A stretch of DNA of 64,000 nucleotides from SVEL01 sp045123575 (GTDB lineage: Bacteria; Bacillota; Clostridia; Lachnospirales; Lachnospiraceae): contig JBGVKG010000005.1 of the NCBI GenBank assembly GCA_045123575.1, forward strand, positions 11,980-75,979, in the 5' to 3' direction. Shown here in pieces: positions 43,854-52,545 of the stretch. Within the stretch, counting starts at the first letter, position 1. The number at the start of each line of letters is the position of its first letter. A program made the translations under genes and the position numbers. The notes below the pieces were generated by a model. The model made no database searches, was not told the origin of the DNA, and was given only the letters and a program-made list of their open reading frames with translations.

Positions 43854-44840
43854 TTATAACATTTCAGCTCTAAGCTCTGCACCACTCTTTGCGCTAAGAT
43901 AAGCAGGTGCTACATCAAATACTGTCTTACAGCCTGTCTGTCCCTCTGCTGCCATACGAACTGCCGCTCTAGCATAAGCTACGATAACTGATGATGTAAA
44001 CTCTGGATTAGAATCAAGCTTGATATTATACTCGATAACATGGCTGTTCTCGCCATTCCAACCAGTCTTACCACTTCTAATAACCATACCGCCATGTGGT
44101 ATACCACTATGATTAGCCTTAAGTTCTTCCTCGCTTATAAAATAAACTGTTGTGTCGTAATCTGCAAAGTAATTTGGCATAGTCTTGATAGCATTCTCAA
44201 CTGCTGCCGCATCTGCACCTTCCTCAAGTACAACATAGCACTCTCTTGTATGCTTCTGTCTAGTTGTAAGCTCTGGATTCTCACCATTTCTAACGGCTGC
44301 TACTGCTGCCTCAACTGGAACAGTATATTGCTTACCATCCTTAACACCAGGTATACGGCGTATTGCATCTGAGTGACCCTGGCTAACACCCTTGCCCCAG
44401 AATGTATAATCCTTACCATCTACTAATATAGCATTTGCATACATTCTATTTAAAGAGAACATACCTGGATCCCAACCAACTGAGATAATTCCCACCTTAC
44501 CAGACTCCTTAGCTACAGCATCCACATTAGCATAATGCTCTGGTATCTTCGCATGTGTATCAAAGCTGTCTACTACATTAAACATCTTAGCAAACTCTGG
44601 TGTCTGCACTGGAAGGTCTGTTGCACTTCCACCACAAAGAATCATTACATCTATCTTGTCCTTCCAATTAACTGCATCATCTATATGACATACTGCTGCT
44701 GTCTGTGTAAGTATAGATACTGTCTCAGGTGCTCTTCTTGTAAATACTGCAACAAGCTCCATATCCGCATTCTGCTTTATAGCACACTCAACACCTCTAC
44801 CTAAATTACCATAACCAATTATGCCCACTCTAATACTCAT
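43854..44840 (-). CDS. ddh: meso-Diaminopimelate dehydrogenase
   Basis: 328 residues from the ATG at 44840, behind AAGGAGAG; a start ten codons earlier would precede this site. It reductively aminates tetrahydrodipicolinate to meso-DAP with NADPH, the short lysine/peptidoglycan route. N-terminal GIIGYGNLGRGVE is the nucleotide-binding loop. GWDPGMFSLNR, WGKGVSQGHSDA and HVIEYNIKLDSNPEFT are typical Ddh segments. It is monocistronic with its own promoter. Confidence 0.94.
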   Translation of the reverse strand: MSIRVGIIGYGNLGRGVECAIKQNADMELVAVFTRRAPETVSILTQTAAVCHIDDAVNWKDKIDVMILCGGSATDLPVQTPEFAKMFNVVDSFDTHAKIPEHYANVDAVAKESGKVGIISVGWDPGMFSLNRMYANAILVDGKDYTFWGKGVSQGHSDAIRRIPGVKDGKQYTVPVEAAVAAVRNGENPELTTRQKHTRECYVVLEEGADAAAVENAIKTMPNYFADYDTTVYFISEEELKANHSGIPHGGMVIRSGKTGWNGENSHVIEYNIKLDSNPEFTSSVIVAYARAAVRMAAEGQTGCKTVFDVAPAYLSAKSGAELRAEML

Positions 44841-44876
44841 GTCTAACTCTCCTTTGCTGTTGATTTTCACTGATTA

Positions 44877-44904
44877 AGTATATCACGTCTTTAACAATTT
44901 GCAA
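44877..44904 (-). promoter_or_regulatory. Promoter of ddh
   Basis: TTGCAA (44904-44899), 16 bases, TATACT (44882-44877) on the minus strand, about 40 bases before the start codon. Confidence 0.65.
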
Positions 44905-44922
44905 TACTAAAGTTTATGTTTT

Positions 44923-45219
44923 TTAGTAATCTAAACATGCTCTTTCTGTTACATAAGGTCTAACGTAGGTATCTGCAACATGCACATGGTCAGGATGTGA
45001 GCCATATACTGCAATATCCTCTGCCTTTTCAAGAGTTGATACAAGTGCTATATCATGTGTGCTTGAGCTAATAGGGTTATCTATAAATTCCAATGACAAT
45101 AATCCTGGTACCTTACCTACCAATCCGCACAGATTTTCCTTCATAGCCGCCTTCAGCTCTGGCTTTCTATTCTCTGATACATCATCCTTAAACTTCCACA
45201 TCACAATATGATTTACCAT
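44923..45219 (-). CDS. Dabb (stress-responsive A/B barrel) domain protein
   Basis: 98 residues. The ferredoxin-like Dabb pattern is clear: HIVMWKFKDD at the start, LEFIDNPISSSTHDIALVS in the middle and YGSHPDHVHVADTYVRPYV near the end. Such dimeric barrels are small enzymes or stress proteins of varied function. GAGGAC precedes the ATG. Confidence 0.85.
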   Translation of the reverse strand: MVNHIVMWKFKDDVSENRKPELKAAMKENLCGLVGKVPGLLSLEFIDNPISSSTHDIALVSTLEKAEDIAVYGSHPDHVHVADTYVRPYVTERACLDY

Positions 45220-45361
45220 GTTGTTGTCCTCATCTTTCTTATTATAATCAAAATTAAGTTACCAAATATACGTGTTTCATATTTATATAACCGCATATCA
45301 TTTTAACATATATACCATAGTTTTGAACATACAATTTTTGCATATTTCTAAATAATAAGTT

Positions 45362-46237
45362 CTATTCTAGCGTAGCACCTTCTCCATTAGATATAGCAAA
45401 TATCACTCCAAAGCCAGCCAATGCCAGATTGACACACAAAATCCACTCCATTATACCCTCCGGCAATCCTGGAAATACCTGCACTACCGAGCCTATCATA
45501 AACCCTAATATAACAAGATATGTCATCTCTGGATACTTAGTAAGAGCCCCTTCCAACAATTTAGTTATAAGAACAATCCCTAAAAACAAACCAAATCCCA
45601 TAGGCAATAAATAAAATATATCCAATCTACTGATAGCATTCACAGTTGAATCATATATTCCCATGAGCACAAGCATATAAGACACACTTATACCTGGTAG
45701 CACTAAAGCCACTGCTGCAATTACACCTGCTACCAACTGTATAACCACATTACCACTACTATGTGTATCTCCACCTACAAATGTCCCCTCTGGCATAAAT
45801 GCAAAAATCATTACAATAGCTATTCCTATAAGTAAATACCCCACTTGCTTCATCCTAGATATCCACGATTTATCCTTCACCTTCGCGTGCCTATATACCA
45901 TGGGAATACTTCCTGCTACTGCGCCAAGAAAGAAATACATAAAAGGCTTGTTAAAATGCTCCATAAGATATGATATAGGATTAGATAATACCACCATCCC
46001 AACAGCTCCACCTAATGCAAATATACATAAAAACATAAAATTACACTTCACATCCTTCAGAAAAGACCCCACTGCACCTATCAACCTATCATATATTCCC
46101 AATATCATAGCCATAGAGCCTCCACTGACTCCTGGCACCAACATAGTCCCTCCTATAACTGCTCCCTTTATAAAGGCAACACCATTTTCCTGCCTACTAG
46201 ATTTATTATGTTTTTCACCATTTATATCTGACATCAT
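45362..46237 (-). CDS. DUF368 polyprenyl-phosphate translocase
   Basis: About 291 residues. Two adjacent ATG codons (46237 and 46234) follow AGGAGGGAAA, and either could be used; an upstream alternative has no ribosome site. Eight or so membrane helices carry the DUF368 repeats GTMLVPGVSGGSMAMILGIYD and a second VALVLPGISVSYMLVLMGIYD. DUF368 proteins (PopT) were recently shown to return undecaprenyl phosphate to the cytoplasmic face for reuse in wall synthesis. The second motif has SVSYM where the first has SGGSM, as expected of the duplicated halves. Confidence 0.88.
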   Translation of the reverse strand: MMSDINGEKHNKSSRQENGVAFIKGAVIGGTMLVPGVSGGSMAMILGIYDRLIGAVGSFLKDVKCNFMFLCIFALGGAVGMVVLSNPISYLMEHFNKPFMYFFLGAVAGSIPMVYRHAKVKDKSWISRMKQVGYLLIGIAIVMIFAFMPEGTFVGGDTHSSGNVVIQLVAGVIAAVALVLPGISVSYMLVLMGIYDSTVNAISRLDIFYLLPMGFGLFLGIVLITKLLEGALTKYPEMTYLVILGFMIGSVVQVFPGLPEGIMEWILCVNLALAGFGVIFAISNGEGATLE

Positions 46238-46348
46238 TTTCCCTCCTACTGACACCTTACATATATACTGATTTAGTCTACACGACAACTCCACAATATT
46301 TAACTATTTTCCTTCGACAAATACAGACATTTTTTCGCATTACTTCAT

Positions 46349-46377
46349 TTGACAATATTACATATTTGAGATAGAAT
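46349..46377 (+). promoter_or_regulatory. Promoter of the small membrane protein gene
   Basis: TTGACA (46349-46354), 17 bases, TAGAAT (46372-46377), 38 bases before the start codon. Confidence 0.8.
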
Positions 46378-46415
46378 TGATACAACAATTAATTCACAAT
46401 AGGAGGAATACTTAA

Positions 46416-46655
46416 ATGGATAAGTTAATTTCACTTTTCCCTCTTAGCCGTGTTAAGAAGGATGATGTTGTAGGTCTTGTTGTTTCAATCGTTATATATG
46501 TGGTTGTTGCAGCTATCATAGGTGTTTTACTTGGAATCATCGGTGCTATTCCTATCATCGGTCTTGTAACAGGTATTGTTGGAACACTCATTTGGATCTA
46601 CGAGGTTGTAGGTATTGTTCTTGCAATTCTCTCATTCCTGAAAATTGTAAAGTAA
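46416..46655 (+). CDS. Small hydrophobic membrane protein
   Basis: 79 residues, plus strand, with an AGGAGGAAT site. After a short basic N-terminus (LSRVKKDD) nearly the whole protein is hydrophobic: two or three glycine-rich segments (IGVLLGIIGAIPIIGLVTG). No family is recognised with certainty. It has its own strong promoter and terminator, so it is a real single-gene unit. Its small size and Gly/Ile/Val composition resemble envelope-associated or stress-induced microproteins. Confidence 0.8.
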   Translation: MDKLISLFPLSRVKKDDVVGLVVSIVIYVVVAAIIGVLLGIIGAIPIIGLVTGIVGTLIWIYEVVGIVLAILSFLKIVK

Positions 46656-46670
46656 TCTAACAACATAGAA

Positions 46671-46716
46671 ATCCGGTGTATTACATGTAACTGTGTAATG
46701 CACCGGATCTTTATTT
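46671..46716 (+). terminator. Terminator of the small membrane protein gene (probably bidirectional)
   Basis: Fifteen-base arms at 46671-46685 and 46694-46708 pair with a single G-U position, followed by CTTTATTT. It separates converging genes and may serve both. Confidence 0.85.
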
Positions 46717-46723
46717 AACCATT

Positions 46724-47698
46724 TTATATATCAAAATGTCTTTTTGCAAAATCTATCTTTATCTGAATAAGCTCCTCCATATGCTTTATCAACACAAACA
46801 GGTATGCTCTATTCTCAAACTCCTGTCTCTCTGTAGGTAATGGAGCTCGTTTCATCTCCTCATGGAGCTTTTTCAACTTGTCCATAAGTAATTCCGCTTT
46901 CTCCACCTCTCTATACATAGCCGACAGCTCCTGTAGGAAATGTGATATCTTTTCTGTAGTAATAGGGCTCATATCCATATGCCTGATAGTATTATACATC
47001 TCATACAACACCTGTTCCTGTTCATCTCTCATATGAATATATTCCTGGTCATATCTATCACCAAAGCCAAACTGATTGTTATAATTCTTCTCAGCTACGT
47101 TCTTCGCATGACGAATGTGGTCCCTAAGCACCTCAAAACAATCCCCATTATAGTCGGACATGTCATGATTAAGTATACGCTCCGACATTCGCATGAGAAT
47201 CTTTTGTATCTGCGCATCAGTTTCTATCTTTAGCTCCTCCATATAATCAACATTTTTCTTTAAATGAAGATTAGATAATATACCTATACTGACGCCTATT
47301 GCAAATATGTATACTTCATTTAGCACCGTGTCAAGCTCCATATTCCCTGCTGTATATAAATGTCCCATAAGAACGGCATTGATAGTTATAGCCGCATACC
47401 AGCTATTATTCTCACAAATGATTATATACACTACAAGGTATAGAAGAAACGCCCAAACCGTATATCCAAGCATACTAAAACACACAAAAGAAATAGCTAT
47501 GGATATTATAAACGCCAGCAATCTGTCGAAGGCAGTTTTGATAGTCTCCTTCTTGGTAGGCTGTATAGTCAGTAGTGCACATATCCCTGCCGATACCTCA
47601 TGCTCTAAGCCTAACAAATCAGCAATCAATATAGATATTATTGCTGCTACTGCCATCTTTATAGAGTTTAATAATATATGTCTGTTAAAATATTTCAA
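46724..47698 (-). CDS. FUSC-family (aromatic acid exporter-like) membrane protein
   Basis: About 324 residues from a TTG at 47698, which has GGAGAG six bases upstream; longer forms begin without a ribosome site. The N-terminal half has five to six membrane helices with the FUSC/DUF939 signature (AAIISILIADLLGLEHEVSAG, QPTKKETIKTAFDR). The C-terminal half is a cytoplasmic helical or coiled-coil region (residues about 150-324). Relatives are efflux pumps for aromatic acids or uncharacterised envelope proteins. Confidence 0.82.
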   Translation of the reverse strand: MKYFNRHILLNSIKMAVAAIISILIADLLGLEHEVSAGICALLTIQPTKKETIKTAFDRLLAFIISIAISFVCFSMLGYTVWAFLLYLVVYIIICENNSWYAAITINAVLMGHLYTAGNMELDTVLNEVYIFAIGVSIGILSNLHLKKNVDYMEELKIETDAQIQKILMRMSERILNHDMSDYNGDCFEVLRDHIRHAKNVAEKNYNNQFGFGDRYDQEYIHMRDEQEQVLYEMYNTIRHMDMSPITTEKISHFLQELSAMYREVEKAELLMDKLKKLHEEMKRAPLPTERQEFENRAYLFVLIKHMEELIQIKIDFAKRHFDI

Positions 47699-47808
47699 AT
47701 CACACTCTCCAGTAATCAATATATTTGCAACAAAGCCATAATCTTTATAGCCTAGTTTCGTATTATATGCTAAAATCAATATTATTACAAGTTACTTTGG
47801 AGGTCTGT

Positions 47809-50061
47809 ATGTCTAAATGGCAACGTGCATTTCAACAACCGAATATCCCTTTAGGCGCAAATAATATGCCTGTTACTAGCTGTAATGAGCATATCATGCT
47901 CTCAAAAAAGGCTGCCAGAGAAGGTATGGTTTTACTAAAAAATGACCATTCACTTCTACCATTATCACCTAATACCAGACTGGCACTTTTTGGCAACGGC
48001 ACCTTTGATTACGTTAAAGGCGGTGGAGGCAGCGGAGACGTTACATCCCTATATACAAAAAATATATACGATGGCATAACTGAGCTTGGTTTAAATATTG
48101 CACCGCATAAGGAATTATGTAATTTCTATATGACCTATGTTATAGCGCAGTACGAGATGAAAAAGGCTATAGGCACCCTAGAAGAACCCGTATTACCAGA
48201 TGAGCTCTACAAAAGTGCCAGAGAATATACCGACACAGCCATCATCACCATCAGTCGTTACTCGAAAGAGGATTCGGATAGAACGAAAGACGATTATTAT
48301 CTAAACTCCGCTGAAAAAGCTATGATTGATAATGTCAAAAAGCTCTTTGACCATATTATCGTAGTGCTAAATGTAGGTGGCGTAATCGATACAGAATGGT
48401 TTGCCCATGACGATAAGATACAGGCTGTACTCTTATGTTGGCAAGCCGGCATGGAAGGTGGTTCTGCCATAGCCGAGCTTCTATTTGGCTTGGATAATCC
48501 TAGTGGTAAGCTAGTAGACACCTTTGCTAAAAGCTTAGATGACTACCCTTCTACCGATAGCTTTTACGAATCTGATGACTATGTTAATTATACAGAAGAT
48601 ATATACGTTGGATATAGATATTTTGAGACTATGCCTGAGGCTATAGGTAAAGTCAACTACCCCTTTGGTTATGGTCTGTCATACACAACCTTTAAATGGA
48701 CTGTTGACTCTGTCAAGCTAGAGCATACTGACATATCTGACAATATAGCTATTACTGTAGATGTTACCAACACCGGTAAACATGCAGGCAAGGAAGTCTT
48801 ACAGCTATATGCCAGCGCACCTAGAGGCTTTCTAGGAAAACCTGCTATCAGTCTTGTTTCCTTCCAAAAAACGAAGCTGCTAGCGCCTGGCGAGACCGAA
48901 AGGCTTGTTTTGGCATTTACCATAGATGATTTAGCATCCTATGACGATTCAGGTAAAATAGAAAAATCTGCTTACATATTGGAGGCTGGAGATTATCGTT
49001 TCTATATAGGTAACTCAAGCAGAAATCTTGAGCGCATAAAACATGGATATACGTTACAAGAACACAAAGTAATATGTAGCATGTCAACAAAGTTATCAAA
49101 AACGCCTGTTGATAATGTTCTACTGACTTCTTGTAATCATAAGCAGGAACCACAAATTACATTTAATAATACTGACAAATATACGTTAGAAGATGTTCAC
49201 AGCCATAAAATATCCACCGACGATTTCTTATCACAGCTATCAGACGAAGACCTGATATCACTTCTAGGCGGTCAGCCTAATGTTGGCGTAGCTGATACTG
49301 GTGGCATAGGTAACCTACCAATGTTCGATATTCCTAATCTTATGACTGCAGACGGCCCTGCCGGATTACGTATCTTGCCAAAGCATAATATACGTACCAC
49401 TGCTTTTCCATGTGCCACGTTGCTTGCATGTACATGGAACCCAGCACTCTTATTTAGCGTAGGTAAGGCTGCCGCTTTAGAGGTAAAAGAAAACAATATC
49501 AAGATGTTGCTTGCCCCAGCAGTAAATATACACAGAAACCCTCTTTGCGGACGTAACTTTGAATATTTTTCAGAAGACCCACTACTAACTGGTATATTAG
49601 CATCAGCAATGGTTATAGGCATACAATCTCAAGGTATCTCTGCTTGTGTTAAACATTTTGCACTGAATAACAAAGAGACAAACCGCTTACATAGCGATTC
49701 AAGAATCTCAGAGCGTGCTGCCAGAGAGATTTATCTTCGACCATTTGAGATAATTATAAAAAAGGCTACTCCATGGTGCATCATGACATCCTACAATCTA
49801 ATCAACAGCGTTAGAGTCTCTGAAAACAAAGAACTTATCACTGATATACTTCGTGGCGAATGGGGATATACCGGCTTAGTTATAACCGATTGGTATACTG
49901 CTGGAACTCATTACAAAGAGCTCCTAGCCGGAAATGATGTGAAAATGCCACTAGGATATCCTGACGAATTGCTAGAAGCTTTAGACAAAGGACTAATATC
50001 AAGGACAGACATGATACGAAGTGTAGGAAGAATACTTGAATTCATATTAAAAATAAACTAA
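47809..50061 (+). CDS. GH3 beta-glycosidase with permuted domain order
   Basis: 750 residues from the ATG at 47809 behind TTTGGAGG. The usual GH3 order is reversed: the alpha/beta sandwich (EGMVLLKND, LFGNGTFDYVKGGGGSGDV) comes first at about residues 30-290, followed by a fibronectin-like domain (YPFGYGLSYTTF onwards). The catalytic barrel is last (about 490-750), with TADGPAGLR, HFALNNKE and the nucleophile in VITDW. This arrangement is known from Ruminococcus and Butyrivibrio beta-glucosidases. There is no signal peptide, so it should hydrolyse beta-glucosides or oligosaccharides in the cytoplasm. It converges on the GH31 gene. Confidence 0.92.
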   Translation: MSKWQRAFQQPNIPLGANNMPVTSCNEHIMLSKKAAREGMVLLKNDHSLLPLSPNTRLALFGNGTFDYVKGGGGSGDVTSLYTKNIYDGITELGLNIAPHKELCNFYMTYVIAQYEMKKAIGTLEEPVLPDELYKSAREYTDTAIITISRYSKEDSDRTKDDYYLNSAEKAMIDNVKKLFDHIIVVLNVGGVIDTEWFAHDDKIQAVLLCWQAGMEGGSAIAELLFGLDNPSGKLVDTFAKSLDDYPSTDSFYESDDYVNYTEDIYVGYRYFETMPEAIGKVNYPFGYGLSYTTFKWTVDSVKLEHTDISDNIAITVDVTNTGKHAGKEVLQLYASAPRGFLGKPAISLVSFQKTKLLAPGETERLVLAFTIDDLASYDDSGKIEKSAYILEAGDYRFYIGNSSRNLERIKHGYTLQEHKVICSMSTKLSKTPVDNVLLTSCNHKQEPQITFNNTDKYTLEDVHSHKISTDDFLSQLSDEDLISLLGGQPNVGVADTGGIGNLPMFDIPNLMTADGPAGLRILPKHNIRTTAFPCATLLACTWNPALLFSVGKAAALEVKENNIKMLLAPAVNIHRNPLCGRNFEYFSEDPLLTGILASAMVIGIQSQGISACVKHFALNNKETNRLHSDSRISERAAREIYLRPFEIIIKKATPWCIMTSYNLINSVRVSENKELITDILRGEWGYTGLVITDWYTAGTHYKELLAGNDVKMPLGYPDELLEALDKGLISRTDMIRSVGRILEFILKIN

Positions 50062-50078
50062 TTAACACTTACATAAAG

Positions 50079-50110
50079 CAAGGCAGAAACCACCTATAGT
50101 TTCTGCCTTG
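50079..50110. terminator. Bidirectional terminator between GH3 and GH31 genes
   Basis: Perfect 12-bp arms CAAGGCAGAAAC (50079-50090) and GTTTCTGCCTTG (50099-50110) lie between the two convergent stop codons. Confidence 0.88.
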
Positions 50111-50136
50111 TTATTCATTATATCAACTTTAATAAT

Positions 50137-52473
50137 TTAGTTTTCAATAAATGCCAATACCTGCTCAAGCACAGCATCTCGTACATCCACATCAATATTC
50201 CTTCCAGAAAGCTCCGATATAATATAATCCTTACTTCTGCCACCCATAAAAGGTCTATACACATCATCCTTTTCCACATAAGATATTTCAACACTATTTA
50301 CAATATCATATACTGCAGACTTCACATCATTCTCTCTAATAGTATGCTTATGCTCTAAGCAAACCTTTATATCTGCACTATAATCCCAGCCTTTTATGTC
50401 CACCACAAAGGTATGAGTTTTCTCGTCATAGCCACAGGTCGCTTCCACAAACTTATCACCCACGTATACTGCTACATTATTGTCATCAGTCGCCCTAAAA
50501 TACAACTGAATATCTCTCTTTGGTGGCAACAAGCCAACATCACCTTCAGGCTTCTTAATGATAAATTCAGATGTACTATTGCCATTTATCATAGTAGTCA
50601 TAGCATAATGGCCATTCTTGTAGGCATCTGTCTTTCCATCATCCTCGTACAAGTCAAAGGTATTATCTACTCCTGGATAAATAGACACAACCAGACTCCT
50701 TGGATTGTTCAAGAACTCTTCTCCAAATATATCATTGGTCAATGGCAATATTGCTCCAGCCTTGGCTAATACCGGCATAGAAGATTTATCTCTATACATA
50801 TTTACAAATCTGTCGCCACTATATACTGTATTACTAAATATATCGAAATATATTCCCTTTGGCAGCCATACCTTCACCTTGGCCCTATTCACACCAGCTA
50901 TGCATCTGCTAGTAATAGGTGCAACCATAAGCTCTGTTCCAAAATAATACTGATTCTTCACTGCATAGGCATCCCACTCCTCTGGATAATCATAATACAT
51001 AGGCGATATAAGCGGTCTACCCTTACTAGCAAGATAATTCATAGAATAAAGGTATGGTATCATACGGTGGCGCAGTCTTAGGAAATCATTCATAATAGCA
51101 TGTGTTTCCATAGAGAATTTCCATGGCTCCTTGCCTGAAAACTCATTACATGAGCTATGTAATCTCATAATAGGCGAAAATACACCGAATTGATACCAAC
51201 GAATCTCCAGTTCCTCATCCTTGGCACCTAACATATGGCCACCAATATCATGACTCCACCAGCCATAGCCTATATTGGACGCTGTAGCCGTAAAGTAAGG
51301 TTGGAAATCCAGGGACTCCCACGTAATATATGTGTCTCCCGAGAAGCCTACCGGGTATCTATGGCTACCAGGACCTGCGTACCTAGAAAAGGTCATAGGT
51401 CTCTTGCCATTTCTTCCATTGTCAAGAAAATGGAAATGATTAAGCATCCACAAAGGATCTAAACCCTCCAGCTTAGAAGTATTACCCTGTTGCCAGTCAA
51501 TCCACCAAAAATCCACGCCTTCCTCTTCCATTGGATGATGAATATCCTCAAAATAATATTTCATAAACTGAGGATTGGTAATATCAAATTCTACAGGCTC
51601 CTCTTCACTTGTATTAACACCCATATGTGTAGCTATAGTCTCGTAGCAATCCTCGAAACCTCTTACACCTTCTGCTGGATGAACATTTAATGTAATATGC
51701 ATGCCTCGCTTGTGAAGATTATCCATAAACCTCTTAGGCTCTGGAAAAAGCTCTCTATTCCATGTGTATCCTGTCCAACCACTACCGTATTTTCTGTCAA
51801 TGTCCACAAGATGCCAATCCATATCGATGACAGCCACCGCAAACGGTATATTTTCACTAGCAAAATCATCCATCAGCTTCATATATGTATCTTCTGAATA
51901 CCTATAATATCTACTCCACCAGTTACCTAGGGCATATCGTGGCAAAAGCGGTGTTGCTCCACAAAGACGATAAAAATCCTTTATAGCCTCTCTATACTCA
52001 TGCCCATAGCAAAATACATAAAGGTCCTGTCCCTTATCCTCTCTAGGCTTCACATAATCATCTGTTATAATAAGTGACCTGCTATCATCAAGAACAGCAA
52101 AGCCATTACGTCCTATTATGCCATCCTCCAGCTTAGTAGCGCCATTAACATTATCAAGAGTTCTAGCTGTACCACCCAGATTAGGTGCTTCCTTGCCATA
52201 ATACCACTCACTATTGTAGTGCATATTTGTACCATAGATTTTTATATGCAATCCATTAGTAGAGAATGGCTTTTTATTATAATACAGCTTGGCATTAGAA
52301 GTGATTATCTCTAGATACTCATCTTCATCGTTAAGTTTATAGTTTACCTTTGGAAAATCTCTACACAAAACTGTCTGTGTCGGTTCATCAACAAATACGC
52401 CTTCCTCGCTATATTCTAGACGAAACAGTGACTCTGTAAGCACTGTAATTCTATACTTTTCGCCTTTTATCAT
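50137..52473 (-). CDS. GH31 family alpha-glycosidase
   Basis: 778 residues, cytoplasmic (no signal peptide), with AGGAGG before the ATG. The N-terminal beta domain leads to the GH31 barrel: ALGNWWSRYYRYS, VIDMDWH, the nucleophile region FWWIDWQQG, the acid/base region GFSGDT and SHDIGGH. The C-terminal region includes the DUF5110 strand pattern (YEDDGKTDAYKNG). It should release glucose or another alpha-linked sugar from oligosaccharides; the surface amylase in this window could supply such substrates. The substrate linkage cannot be fixed from sequence. Confidence 0.92.
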   Translation of the reverse strand: MIKGEKYRITVLTESLFRLEYSEEGVFVDEPTQTVLCRDFPKVNYKLNDEDEYLEIITSNAKLYYNKKPFSTNGLHIKIYGTNMHYNSEWYYGKEAPNLGGTARTLDNVNGATKLEDGIIGRNGFAVLDDSRSLIITDDYVKPREDKGQDLYVFCYGHEYREAIKDFYRLCGATPLLPRYALGNWWSRYYRYSEDTYMKLMDDFASENIPFAVAVIDMDWHLVDIDRKYGSGWTGYTWNRELFPEPKRFMDNLHKRGMHITLNVHPAEGVRGFEDCYETIATHMGVNTSEEEPVEFDITNPQFMKYYFEDIHHPMEEEGVDFWWIDWQQGNTSKLEGLDPLWMLNHFHFLDNGRNGKRPMTFSRYAGPGSHRYPVGFSGDTYITWESLDFQPYFTATASNIGYGWWSHDIGGHMLGAKDEELEIRWYQFGVFSPIMRLHSSCNEFSGKEPWKFSMETHAIMNDFLRLRHRMIPYLYSMNYLASKGRPLISPMYYDYPEEWDAYAVKNQYYFGTELMVAPITSRCIAGVNRAKVKVWLPKGIYFDIFSNTVYSGDRFVNMYRDKSSMPVLAKAGAILPLTNDIFGEEFLNNPRSLVVSIYPGVDNTFDLYEDDGKTDAYKNGHYAMTTMINGNSTSEFIIKKPEGDVGLLPPKRDIQLYFRATDDNNVAVYVGDKFVEATCGYDEKTHTFVVDIKGWDYSADIKVCLEHKHTIRENDVKSAVYDIVNSVEISYVEKDDVYRPFMGGRSKDYIISELSGRNIDVDVRDAVLEQVLAFIEN

Positions 52474-52545
52474 ACGACAACCTCCTATACTTCACTAAGC
52501 AGAAAGGACGGTACTTTAACCATTCTTTCTAACTTGACTCATATA

